Shown piece after piece: positions 11,106 through 20,823 of a DNA stretch of 64,000 bases. A program made the translations under genes and the position numbers. Positions within the stretch are counted from its first letter, which is position 1, and the number at the start of each line of letters is the position of its first letter. The stretch covers positions 142,584,505 to 142,648,504 of the forward strand of contig BTPG01000003.1 of the NCBI GenBank assembly GCA_036245525.1, in the 5' to 3' direction. The notes under the pieces were generated by a model. It saw nothing but the letters and a program-made list of their open reading frames with translations. It ran no database searches and was not told where the DNA came from. Source of the DNA: Semisulcospira habei (Eukaryota > Mollusca > Gastropoda > Semisulcospiridae).

Positions 11106-13587
11106 GTCTGTTGCGGACGTAATCCTTAACCCATTTGTGCCCAGCGTCACCATGTGGCCCATGCCAAGGCATAGGCCACATGGGGACGCTGGGCACAAAT
11201 GGGTTAATGTTTGTCCAGCGCCTATGTCTAAGTGCGGGCTCTTCTGCGATTGCTTGCTGTATCTCGGCCTTTCCAGGAAGTTTGTTCATGACGAGGTGTG
11301 TCTTGAAACGAGTTTGAACAGCTTCTCTTCAGCTTGCCCCCATGGTTTCCTTGTAAATCTAGCTTTCTTTCTTTCGAACAGGAGCTGACGCAGTACTGTC
11401 ATCATCAAAACTATCTAGATTGTCATCAGGCTCTGGACGTCTTTTCTCTGTCATGCTCATTGGTTCCTGTGTTGTTGACTTGCTACTTGCTTCATTCACA
11501 GGTGCTGTTTCCCCCGAGACCTCTCTGCGAGTTTTTGATGTGTCTTCATTGTCAAAGTCAATCTCTTCATCATCGCCCAGCTCAGCTCTAATGCAACTCT
11601 CAAAATCAGTCATCCCATTGTTAACTGACAGAAGAATTTTTGCCACTTTTGCATTTTGAAGGACGTCTTGAGGTTGGCGGTAGATATGGCGATGTATCCG
11701 GATATCATGACCAAGGAAGTCTGCCAGCTGATCCTGGTCTAACCCCGAGATGGCCATTGACTGAGCCAAAGTTGCAACCTGCTTCGGTAACTGAGTAAAT
11801 GTGAACATGGCTGGGTATGACACCCGTGCTTCTAGGGCATGCGCTATCAGAACATTATGGCCTCTGTAAGGCCTCTGACCAGAAGGTGTGGCAAAGATGT
11901 ACTGGGAACCAGCGAGAGCTGGCACTGATTGCCTCATTTGAAGGATTCTGTCCACAGTTGTCATCATCTTCTTCGTCAGCAAACGGGAACACGCCTATTA
12001 AACTTGCCTCTGATTTCTACTCGCTGAAAATGATTCACCATTTTCTTCTCAACCTCTGTGAGACCTTTCAAGATATATTGATTGGTGATCGATCCAATCT
12101 TAGCATTCTGGAAGTCTGACACCTTCATTCTCTGAACTTCTCCCCCTCGTTTTCGGTTGAAAAGTGATACAGCACAAAGAGTTGCTTTAACCAATGTCGG
12201 ATAATCTTCCGAAACCATCCTTGTCTCAAGAAGCTGTTGGACCTTCCTCACATCTTCACATGATGGGATCAGCTTGGGTTTGTTCATGGTCATTTTCCCG
12301 ACTGACTGGGCTGCTGTAGCGGACACACAATCATACCAGTCCCCGTTGAAGACAGAGTCAAACCGCTGCGCCTCAGAGAGCTCCTGTCGCCACCTGTCAT
12401 CTGAACCCTGCCCAAGCTGTTTGGATGCCTGTGACTTTGATCTGTGAATATGTTTTCAAAGCATGGCCTATGCGCATTGCGAGATTGCCTTTTATGAACT
12501 GATGTGTGTCCTCATCAAAATCTGCTAGCTCTTTTACAGCCAGTACAACATGATCAAAGCTAGCTGAATTGATCACAGCATTTAAACTTGCGATTTTCAT
12601 TTCTGACCTCACTCTGATAATCTTTAATAGTCTCCCTAACTCCCGCATCCTGGAGCTGATTTGTCCAGCCGTGTGTTCTTCAATGTCCCTGCGGTCAAAT
12701 AATCTCTTTTCATACTCAAGAAGCAAGGGGTCATTTCTGATGAGACGGCTTATCTCATCATCTCTCTGCCTGGCTAATACCTTATGATAGAAGGAAAATT
12801 CAACGTCTAAGGGTATTGGAAGCATTAGCCGACCACGGCGTGCCGCCTCACCTCTCTCAGCGATCTGAAACCCTCCTGGATTCTGACAGCAACGTTTTGA
12901 GTGTACAGAGATCAGCTTTTTTTTTTTATAGAGCCCTTTTCAATGGCTACAGGCGAGAAGGTCGTCTACCTTACTAGTTTTAGTGTGATACTTAGGAATC
13001 GAACATCCTGATTTGTTTTCAAGAACAGCAACGTTATGCATGTAATCAGCCTCATTTTGTAGTCTGATCCATGCTCGACGTCTCTGCTTTGTCCCTTTTT
13101 TCATCAACAAAATTTTAGCAACGTCTGCTTCATCTGCATGGACATCTTGTAAGTGCGTGCTCATTTTCAAGACAAGCTTGCCACACAATTTGCATGCATG
13201 TTTCTTGTCCCATTTGTACTTTCCTTTCCCTCTCTGCGACACGTGCACACCTGTTTCTTCTGCAAGTGCTCTTTCCCAACCCCCAACATCATGTTCCTTC
13301 TGCCTATCCACATTCTCATTGCCACCCCCTAATTCACCCCCTAACGCACACTGCACCTTGCTGGTACTAGATTCACTGACACCTGCCCACCCTGAACCTG
13401 CCACTTTGATGAAATATAACATAGTCAATACAATACTGTCTGTGTCAGAGATCCCAGCGATTGATGCCGACACACCGTCTGAATCCGGTGAGCTCGAGCC
13501 AGGAACAAACTCCTCGTCATCACTGTCCTTATATTGCGATGCGCTTGCACTCTCAGTCTCAGGTCCATCCCAGGCTCCATTTACCAA
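11100..13587 (-). pseudogene. Zinc-finger/tyrosine-recombinase-like gene, decayed
   Basis: Read on the minus strand. The N-terminal piece (13587-12940) has an acidic S/D/E stretch, then WDKKHACKLCGKL...HLQDVH, a C2H2-type finger, and an RRRAWIRLQNEADYMHNV segment. Next come a helical piece (12825-12397; RQRDDEISRLIRNDPLL), a recombinase-like region (12326-11976; CAVSLFNRKRGGEVQRMK, resembling the first catalytic Arg region of tyrosine recombinases) and a piece (11982-11359) with RGHNVLIAHA and FLGHDIRIHRHIYR, matching the His...Arg/His...Tyr end of that fold. A tail, LPGKAEIQQAIAEEP..WTNI / KDYVRNRLK, resembles a DNA-binding helix-turn-helix. The pieces lie in different frames (breaks near 11980, 12430 and 12830-12940), so it is not functional here. 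Proteins of this architecture are common in mollusc and cnidarian genomes. A link to Crypton-like mobile elements is inference. Confidence 0.65.
11126..11207. mobile_element. TTAA-flanked palindromic MITE inside the recombinase-like gene
   Basis: It is bounded by TTAA on both sides. The termini cccatttgtgcccagcgtc and gacgctgggcacaaatggg are exact inverted repeats. On the minus strand it separates WTNI from KDYVRN. Deleting it together with one TTAA joins these two segments in frame. The 78-bp insert is a multiple of three and leaves the frame open. Confidence 0.92.
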
Positions 13588-13689
13588 CTGGAGAAAGAAA
13601 GAAAGAAAGAAAGAAAAGCTGCATTAGGACAGAAACAGCCCAATTTTGGTTTAAGGGGCCTTGCACAAGAATAAAAGAGTAATCCCGTG

Positions 13690-13912
13690 TGTGACCGATT
13701 TACATATGTGTGACCTCTGTGACGAAGGCTGGCTTCTGCAGCAGCAAACTCCACGTTTTCTGAAAATGTAAGCAGTTTTCACACATCTGTCAACCCCGCG
13801 TGACCCTTTGAGAGAGGTCACTCAAATTGGTATGTTTAAAAAGGTCTTGTCACAAAGTATCCTTGGGCCAAGCTTGAAGAATGTGGCTTGAATAGTCTCC
13901 GAGAAAATGCCA
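13690..13912. repeat. Dispersed repeat, short copy (long copy at 53770-54690)
   Basis: It shares tttacatatgtgtgacc, cacgttttctgaaaatg and the closing tggcttgaatagtctccgag with 53770-53900 and 54575-54690. Here the ends are joined through a single unit, whereas the 54-kb copy holds several tandem units between them. A short (GAAA)n lies just upstream (13596-13615). Confidence 0.75.
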
Positions 13913-13915
13913 CCG

Positions 13916-14114
13916 TTAACTCATTCTACCCCAGACACACCACAGCAGGATAAGGATCCACCATGATAGTTCAAGGGTGATGCCTGAAGGCGCCAAGCTC
14001 ATCTGGCACTACCCTTGAATTATCATGATCAATCCATCTCCTACACCTGGTACATAGTCGTTAGGCAACAACTCCAAAATTTGAGAAATGGGACATTGGG
14101 GCTAAAAGGGTTAA
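13916..14114. repeat. MITE family A, copy 5 (internally deleted)
   Basis: TTAA is present at both ends, with left terminus ctcattctacccc and right terminus ggggctaaaaggg. The left hairpin arm is shortened (gggtgatgcctgaaggcgcc), so the palindrome is incomplete. Confidence 0.8.
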
Positions 14115-14221
14115 GTCTAGTTCGTGAAAAGGGAGGTTCTCATCGTATACAGTGACAATCTTGCTTTTTGTCTTAAAAGAAAACAATTGTATGAAAGAAA
14201 CGTTCAGCAAAGTGGTATTCC

Positions 14222-14642
14222 GGGCGGTCCGTGGCGCAGTGGTTAAGGCGCCTGCCACCAATGCAAAAGGTGCGAGGTTCGATACCGGGTTCCGGCGTCG
14301 GACTTTTCTCCTCTAGTAAGTGTCACCATTAATTCGGACGGACCGCCGGGGGTTCTTTCTCCGGGTACTCCGGCTCTTCCTCCCCCTCCACTTTGGTATC
14401 AATTGCAGCCCATATCAAATTTCAAGCATAAAACGATTTGAATTTCCAAAACTTCAGTAGCTCGCTTGAACTTGCCCTTAGCACCACGTGAATGTTCTGT
14501 GTTTATGTACAGTGTGTGGGTGAATGCGCGTGATTCACGTGAGCGTGCTTGTTGGGTTCAGTTCGCGGCGGCGCTTTGAGCCGATATTCAATTGGGTAAA
14601 GCGCCTATTTAATGCTCTGATTTATTATTATTTATTATTATT
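14222..14642 (+). mobile_element. tRNA-derived SINE
   Basis: The tRNA-like head has a canonical pol III A box (tggcgcagtgg, 14232-14242) and B box (ggttcgatacc, 14276-14286). A central block with ttctttctccgggtactccg follows. The 3' part ends in gcgctttgag..aaagcgcctatttaatgctc and a (TTATTA)n tail. The head does not continue into a complete tRNA acceptor stem, so this is a SINE rather than a tRNA gene. Confidence 0.85.
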
Positions 14643-14815
14643 GGTAGAACGTCGACTTCTAGAATAAATCATTATAATCCGACAAAATTTCATACGGATG
14701 TTCTGTCAATATATTTTCCTTCAGTATTCAAACCGATTGAGAGAAAAAAAGAGATTTTGTTGAGACGCCGATCTATGCTGTACGTGCTATGCTTGACAGA
14801 GTTTTTGATCATCCA

Positions 14816-15047
14816 TTAACCCTTTACATCCTGAGGCCCATTTCTTTTTTAAAAAATTGCTTATTGTCCTATGAAGGCTACATTACAGATCAGGCGAGAG
14901 ATGAACCATTTTAGTTCAAGGGTGGTGTCAGAATAGCTTGGCGCCTCAGGCGCCAAGCTATTCTGGCTCCACCCTTGAACTATGAGTTGAACTATGAGTC
15001 AAATTCAGTAATTTCAAACAGTAGTGTAACAGAATGAAAAGGGTTAA
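14816..15047. repeat. MITE family A, copy 6 (full length)
   Basis: TTAA-ccctttacatcctgaggccc at the left and gaatgaaaaggg-TTAA at the right, 232 bp. Central hairpin ttcaagggtggtgtcagaat / attctggctccacccttgaa. Confidence 0.85.
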
Positions 15048-15234
15048 CGTAACATGAGAATGTGTGGGAACTATGTTATAGAGAAGGTTGGATTTGTGTC
15101 TTTAATTGACATGAAAGACTTTGCACAAAATTCAAGAACGGACTCGCATTATCAAATTCGGATATACAGATTTGAAGTTTCTAAGACAAGATAAAAAATA
15201 CTCTTGCAAAGTCGGCGCGTACGTATATAGTTTT

Positions 15235-15405
15235 AGTTCACGCTTAAGTGGCAGCTTTTTCCCTGTGAAAAGACCGTAAGTCCATTTTTGTGAAAAGCGG
15301 GATTTTCTGTGTCTTGCAATGGAAATCTCGCTTTTCACAAAACCGGACTTACCGTCTTTTGTCAACACAGAGCAGAGTGGGCTACAGCCTCAAACTGGGA
15401 TTACG
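15235..15405. repeat. Fold-back repeat related to 33220-33310
   Basis: Arms aaaagaccgtaagtccattt and cggacttaccgtctttt are inverted. The right half (ctcgcttttcacaaaaccgg, gagcagagtgggctacag) resembles 33225-33300, just beyond the other side of the Polinton. Non-coding. Confidence 0.65.
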
Positions 15406-15524
15406 GTTTACCGCTTGACTGTCGCTGACGATACCATTCGGCGAAAAGACGCGTAACTACGCCTCTTTTCCGGCGAGCGGTTATGTGTGTAGTTAGTATG
15501 CAAGGGGTTAAGACGTAAAACATG

Positions 15525-15830
15525 TGAAATATCCTGATTTTCGTGATCACTGAATTGTCAAAAGAAATAATTCTAATATTTAACTCATTCAACCCGACGC
15601 ACGTATTTCCCAAATTTTGGAGTGAGGCGTCATCTAACGACTATGCACCTGCTGCAGGAGATGAGCCGACCATGATAATTCAAGGGTAGTGACAGATTAG
15701 CTTGGCGCCTGTCGGCGCCAAGCTAATCTGTCACTTCCCTTGAATTATCATGGTCGGCTCATCTCCTGATGTAGTGCGTCAGGGCTGAATGGGTTAATAT
15801 AATGTGAATTTCAGAATCTGTACATACATT
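15525..15830. repeat. Host repeat G, left part of the Polinton target
   Basis: gtgatcactgaattgtcaaa and aatgtgaatttcagaatctg match, in inverted orientation, the sequence at about 39690-39770. It is interrupted by a TTAA-MITE (15580-15797) and then by the Polinton. The remainder of the repeat resumes at 33099. Confidence 0.8.
15580..15797. repeat. MITE family A, copy 7 (full length)
   Basis: TTAA-ctcattcaacccgacgc .. agggctgaatggg-TTAA, 218 bp, with the hairpin ttcaagggtagtgacagatt / aatctgtcacttcccttgaa. It lies 33 bp from the Polinton target duplication. Confidence 0.88.
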
Positions 15831-15836
15831 GCACTC
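15831..15836. other. Polinton target-site duplication, left
   Basis: gcactc, repeated exactly at 33099-33104. Six bases is the standard duplication length for Polintons. Confidence 0.95.
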
Positions 15837-16177
15837 AGAGAAATAAGAAAGTACAATACAAGAGATTTTTTGACGACGTCATCTTTTTACGTTTTTTGAT
15901 AACAAAACACTCGTGTGACGTCACCTTTCATTTTTCCCCGGATTCTAACTATTGTCTCTGACAAAACTTAATCACACATTGTTAAAAAAAAAAAAAAATG
16001 ATGACCATTTCCAGTCGAGAATAGTACTTTCCAAAGACTTCGAATTACCCATTGTCTTAATTAACCCCAATAATTAACTAATTACGGTCGTTAACGTCCA
16101 CACTGTCGTTTCTCTCAAATCAAACCAAAATCCTGTCAGTGCACTCTATAATAGACTAATGACTTTTTACACACCCC
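15837..16177 (+). repeat. Polinton left terminal inverted repeat
   Basis: 341 bp, inverted relative to 32761-33098. By eye I find two substitutions (gtcttaatta vs gtcttcatta; ataatagac vs ataataaac) and an A-run of 15 instead of 12. It contains a dense set of gacgtc palindromes. Subterminal matches (ctgtcagagtcgatttc) reappear at 16214 and 16588, as if the left repeat were split by about 410 bp. Confidence 0.96.
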
Positions 16178-19100
16178 AAATAATTAAAAAATTACTCCTC
16201 ATTGTCTCTCAATACTGTCAGAGTCGATTTCCGAAAAACTCGCAAGCTCTGTTTAACACATAATATTCCAGTTCACGCTTGACAAAACAAACTGACTCTT
16301 TTCAGTGCAGTCAGTGGGGGGACAGGTCGCCGCGACTTATTAACAAAAGGTGGCTCAGTGCAGCTTTATTGAAAACCTCTTTGAAAACAGCTCTGCTCAG
16401 GTCGTGTTCAAAACTTGTCAATGCCTGCACATGTGCTGGAAAAGAGTTGTTCGTCTGAATTTTCAGAAAATCGATGGGACCAGAAAATCTCATCTGATTT
16501 TGTAGAGGTAGGTAACACATACATACACACACACATACACAATCACACACTATCTACATAAAATAACATTTCATGTGATATACACTGTCAGAGTCGATTT
16601 CCGAGGAACACGATTTTCTATACCAGTTAGCCTACCCTCTCACTGTGTACACAAAGCGTCGGGCACAGCCCGAACATAATGGCTTGTTATGACAAAAGCT
16701 ATTTTATTGACTGTGACACTGATGTAAAACGACACAGATAACACTTTTTATCACAGGCCTTTTAAATCTTGTTCTACCACTGTTCATTGAGGTCTAGATT
16801 CATAGATTCACATGAGCTCCGTTTCACAACATTTTCGATTGGAAACTAACAGACGCATAACTCTCACTGTGTACACACAGTACTCGTATGTATAATTTCT
16901 GTTTATAACATATCTTTAGAAGTCTATGCAGACATCTAAGTGCAAACAGGTACACTAGTGCTTTTTGAATCAGCCCATGAGTGGACAAAAGCCTCGGCGT
17001 TTCTATGTACGTGCGCGTTGCTGTTGCTGTTGCTATTGACTTATCTGCGCATAAAAGGACGCACAATCTGAATGTACTAACTAAAATAGTTCTAGGTGCC
17101 AAGCTATTCTGGCACCACCCTTGAACTAAAGCCATTGGTCTATATCCCTATCTGTAAGTACTATAAAGTAGCTTGCATATGGCAGTGTACAAATTTGAAG
17201 CTTTTAGCCTCAGTATGATATGGGTTAAAACAAGTTTTTGATGTATTTGTATAGTTAGAATTGCTAGACTGTGCTACGAGTGACTGTTAAGTGTGAATGC
17301 CGAAAGCGATAAATTGTCCGTTTTTGGAAACCACTTTATTCAATATCTTAAAGTAATCACGAACTTTGACACTTCTGCCGAGGGAATCGACCGGGTGGTA
17401 TTAAATAAACATGGTAACGAGAGCACGCACACATACGCACACACACACAAACACATAAATAAACATACACGTACACACACACAAACACATAAACACACAC
17501 ACACACACTCACACACACACATACATATACACACATATACATATACACAAACACATATATATACACTAACACAGACACAAACAAAATAGGCACACATACA
17601 GCCAACTACTAACCGGTATGACAGAGCAGCCGCCATTGCTCAGCCGGATATTTTTGAAATTCCATGAATGGATTAGAGCACTATGTATGGATTAAAAGAA
17701 TCGATCCGGTTTTATCTGAGCATGAAAAAGCTTTCTGACTTTTCAGAACGTGAAATTTCTAGCGCTCCAACACGTAGACACGTAGACTCGTAGAACAGGT
17801 TCTGTGAGGTGTCTCGGTTTTCTGCGTACTGTAGTGCCGGTACGGCGCGCACACACACACACGCACACGCACGCGCACACGCACACGCACGCGCACACAC
17901 ACACACACACGCACACGCACGCGCACACACGCGCGCACACACACACACACATATGTACACACGCGCACACACACACATATGTACACACACGCATGTACAG
18001 ACACACGGAAATACCTCGGACACACACAATAGCTCTCTCTCTTTCCACCTCACACAGAGAGAGGCCCGTCATAAAGACAGTAATCATAATACCTTTTACC
18101 CTTGCTGGTTTAGGTCTGTGCTTATGTCAACTGACAAACACTAGTAAATCTCTGCCCTTAACGCCACACACCACATGTCACAGTTGAGGTAAGGGACATA
18201 TCTTTTTAAATGCAGCACGGCGCTTATAGCTGAGAGGTGTCAGCTTAATACATCCCGTCGTCAACAAGTCATGCATTTGTGGAGTGACGCATGCGGGTAA
18301 AACAACCTGTGGCTGAGACTTGAGAGCCCTCATACAAATCACTCAAGTACACAATCCACGCTAGTTAGCCTCAGGCTTTAAGAAAAAAGCCATTTATACC
18401 ATTATTTCTGAGTCAATACCCTAAAAACATGGCTATAAGAAACATTGTTAGCGAGTGTGTTCATGTTCTTGAAAAAAAAAAACATTTAAGCAGGTGTTAA
18501 AGTGACAAAAAGTAATTACAAAATAATGTTTAATTTGGTTTTATAAAAAAACAAATCACTCATTGTTTTAACAAAATCAAATAACAACATTTTTATTCTA
18601 TTATCTATTGTAATTATTTGCACAATTTGTTATTTAATTTTGACAAAAAATGTACTTTAGTCAAGAATTAAAGCATAATTTAATAGAGCAAGGGAAGTAA
18701 CTTTTTTGTCTTGCTGAAATTTTTACACAATTACTTCCCTTGTATTAACTTGTACTCAGAAATTTTTGTTATTGAACATGGGTGATTCCTTCCTTTTTCT
18801 GGTGCTCAAGTTATGGGTAAAAATTATCAAGTTACTGTCTATGTTACTGTCTAGGTGTTTCATTTGGCTCACACTTGGCCAGGTTGTGATTTATAATTTA
18901 CTGCAAAGCCAATAATCGCCAATACTGTGTCAGGTTTGTTTGCTTAAAAGGACAGGGTTATTGTACATGACATTACAATTGAAATCTGTGAAACATGTCA
19001 TTTATAAGCCCACTGAGAGAGACACAATATTGGTCTGGGGTAAACTCAAAAACTATTGGCTACATTTTGCTGAATGGTACAAACGTATAAAGTTACTATT

Positions 19101-19179
19101 AATGTACTTCCTAGGAAACATGATTTTGCTTGATAACAATTTTTGTTTTTTGTTTTTAATTTTTTTAATTACATTATAA
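16178..19179. other. Polinton left arm without recognisable genes
   Basis: Contains the subterminal motif tgtcagagtcgatttcc at 16215 and 16588, a minus-strand open stretch (16311-16550) with protein-like composition but no recognised family, CA/TA microsatellites (about 17430-17570 and 17850-18005), a partial family A MITE at 17085-17228, and AT-rich sequence from 18360. If a protease gene once lay here it is no longer visible. Confidence 0.7.
17085..17228. repeat. MITE family A, half copy inside the Polinton
   Basis: gccaagctattctggcacca..ccttgaactaaa followed by ccattggtctat and cagtatgatatggg-TTAA. It matches the right half of the copy at 7543-7718. Its presence inside the Polinton implies insertion or rearrangement after the Polinton arrived. 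Confidence 0.75.
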
Positions 19180-19707
19180 ATGAACCAAGACGAACTCCTT
19201 CTATTAAATGATATCAATGCTGTAGAGAACAAAGACTTAGACTCCAAAAAACAGCGGCTTTTGTCTGTAATTGTCTCAGGCAAATCAAAGACTTATCTGG
19301 GTAGACAATACATGACAGAGGATATTGAATCTCTAAGCTCTGATGAACTAATCAAGCTTCATTCTAAATATGAAAACCACATTGCCTCACTAATGACTCG
19401 TGATTTGAGTCGATCTCTTGTATGCCTATACACAAAAGCAGTGAGTCACTTTCTACCTGTGGATAGTGACAGTTTATCACATGACCTTGAAAGTAATCCT
19501 ATTGTTTCAAGTTCAATTGGCAAATTAGCATGTGTCATGTTTTACAAGTTCGGAAATTACCTTGCTCCTGTCGTAACATTACTAGTTACTGGGAGCCATA
19601 TTGATTTCTCAAAAATAAATTTTACTGCAGAAGAAAATGGACGAAACCCAGATGACTCCACAACCGAACCCCGACCCTGTTTTGACACAGGTTCAAACTG
19701 TGACTAA
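19180..19707 (+). CDS. Conserved Polinton protein of unknown function, 175 aa
   Basis: First gene of the rightward block, starting in the context ttataaATG. The protein is mostly helical and soluble-looking, with an SSDELIKLHSKYENHIASLM segment (about residues 52-71), a longer middle helix and a weakly hydrophobic YLAPVVTLLVTG stretch (about 127-138). From memory, similar small proteins with an LS.EE...L...YE pattern occur in animal Polintons, so I treat it as a conserved element gene, but I assign no function. Its 3' end overlaps the next gene by 71 bp in another frame. It appears intact. Confidence 0.75.
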   Translation: MNQDELLLLNDINAVENKDLDSKKQRLLSVIVSGKSKTYLGRQYMTEDIESLSSDELIKLHSKYENHIASLMTRDLSRSLVCLYTKAVSHFLPVDSDSLSHDLESNPIVSSSIGKLACVMFYKFGNYLAPVVTLLVTGSHIDFSKINFTAEENGRNPDDSTTEPRPCFDTGSNCD

Positions 19708-20110
19708 GGCTAAAAGTCCAGGGAGGGTTGAGGCTGGAAAGAGAGTAGCTGCATTGAACAAACAAAGAAAGTTAGAACTACTGCAAAAGGTACATGTAAC
19801 TGACCCACAGTCAATAACATCATTGGTGACACTACCGTCAGGACAGCCAGGATCAACACACCCTCATCAAAGTGAGAGACAAACAACTAAGTCTGACCCC
19901 CGCCCTGACCCTGACCCCGAACCTCAATCAACAAAATATATAATTGCCGGATTTGTTGTCGGATTTGGTTACGTAGGTTATCAATTATACAAAAAATACA
20001 AACCACAGACTCGTACAGTGACCAAAAAATCAGACACTCCAAAAACAAAACCAGAAGTCGCCACATTACCAGTAACATCCAAAGCCGTTGACCCATTTTA
20101 TATGCAGTAA
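19637..20110 (+). CDS. Small basic protein with one membrane segment, 157 aa
   Basis: Overlaps the end of the previous ORF. ATG at 19637 in the context aagaaaATGG. It has a disordered, proline- and charge-rich N-terminal half including SPGRVEAGKRVAALNKQRK (about 27-45), then DPRPDPDPEP, one hydrophobic segment YIIAGFVVGFGYVGY (about 98-113) and a short Lys-rich tail. It looks like a single-pass membrane protein. The stop codon is embedded in gtaaataaa, so it may double as the polyadenylation signal. Function unknown. Confidence 0.7.
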   Translation: MDETQMTPQPNPDPVLTQVQTVTKAKSPGRVEAGKRVAALNKQRKLELLQKVHVTDPQSITSLVTLPSGQPGSTHPHQSERQTTKSDPRPDPDPEPQSTKYIIAGFVVGFGYVGYQLYKKYKPQTRTVTKKSDTPKTKPEVATLPVTSKAVDPFYMQ

Positions 20111-20146
20111 ATAAAAATATTATTTTAATTTTTCTTGCCTTAGAAA

Positions 20147-20377
20147 ATGAATGACTCAAAGAACATGATGAACCTTGTGTATCACTCTGCCGTAATCAGT
20201 GGATTAGCAGTAGCTTATTCTATGCTGGGGAAAAGTCTACTCAAAATGAAATCAGCAGACTTGAGTAGACTTGATTTCGAAGACAGTGCTAAGCTAATTG
20301 TAGTTGTCACAGCGTCGATTGCGACAAAAGATTTTCTTGTCAAGCAGGGAATTATTCCAGAAAATGTTTCTATGTAA
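20147..20377 (+). CDS. Small hydrophobic protein, 76 aa
   Basis: ATG in the context ttagaaaATG. Two hydrophobic stretches, YHSAVISGLAVAYSML (about 12-27) and KLIVVVTASIATKDFLV (about 50-66), suggest a small membrane protein. It is intact. The stop lies in gtaaataaaaataatATG, so it overlaps an AATAAA that is followed at once by the next start codon. Function unknown. Its place in a compact run of Polinton genes supports it as real. Confidence 0.7.
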   Translation: MNDSKNMMNLVYHSAVISGLAVAYSMLGKSLLKMKSADLSRLDFEDSAKLIVVVTASIATKDFLVKQGIIPENVSM

Positions 20378-20388
20378 ATAAAAATAAT

Positions 20389-20823
20389 ATGGCGACGATA
20401 GCTATTATGATTGGTGGGGCAGTTGTTAATGCATTGGCTTTCAGTGGCTCTAATTATCTCTTTTCTAAAATGGGTAGAGAGGAATCTGCAGAGGAAATGA
20501 AACGTCACAATGAGGCAACAGAAAAACTTGCTCAAGCCCAGCAGGAATATGAAAAGAATAGAATTGAGAAACTTGATTTCATCAATGAAAAATTGAGGCT
20601 TGAAGGCCACGCACAACATACGTTTTCAAATACAGACGAAGCAATCAGGGAATATTTTCTTGTCACAGGTGAAGACATGTCTATCCCGAAACCGAAACTA
20701 AGTGACTATTACAAACCAAGCACACAACAAAGAAATGGAGAGATAATCTTTGTTCTAGTGGGAATGACATTTGTTTATTTTACAGGAGTTTTCATTGCTA
20801 GAAAAAATGGCAGCCGAAAATAA
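20389..20823 (+). CDS. Coiled-coil protein with terminal membrane segments, 144 aa
   Basis: The start follows aataaaaataat directly. Hydrophobic segments at both ends (TIAIMIGGAVVNALAFSGS, about 3-21; IIFVLVGMTFVYFTGVFIA, about 119-137) enclose a charged helical middle (EEMKRHNEATEKLAQAQQEY) likely to form a coiled coil. A hairpin membrane protein is plausible. The last 17 bp overlap the integrase start at 20807. Function unknown. Confidence 0.7.
   Translation: MATIAIMIGGAVVNALAFSGSNYLFSKMGREESAEEMKRHNEATEKLAQAQQEYEKNRIEKLDFINEKLRLEGHAQHTFSNTDEAIREYFLVTGEDMSIPKPKLSDYYKPSTQQRNGEIIFVLVGMTFVYFTGVFIARKNGSRK

Noticed and set aside
14222..14300. A functional tRNA gene
   Set aside because: The A and B boxes are perfect, but the acceptor stem does not close and a SINE body and tail follow.
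16311..16550. A protein-coding exon in the Polinton left arm (GPIDFLKIQTNNSFPAHVQ)
   Set aside because: The composition looks protein-like, but there is no start in context, no family, and it lies in what may be an inserted segment.
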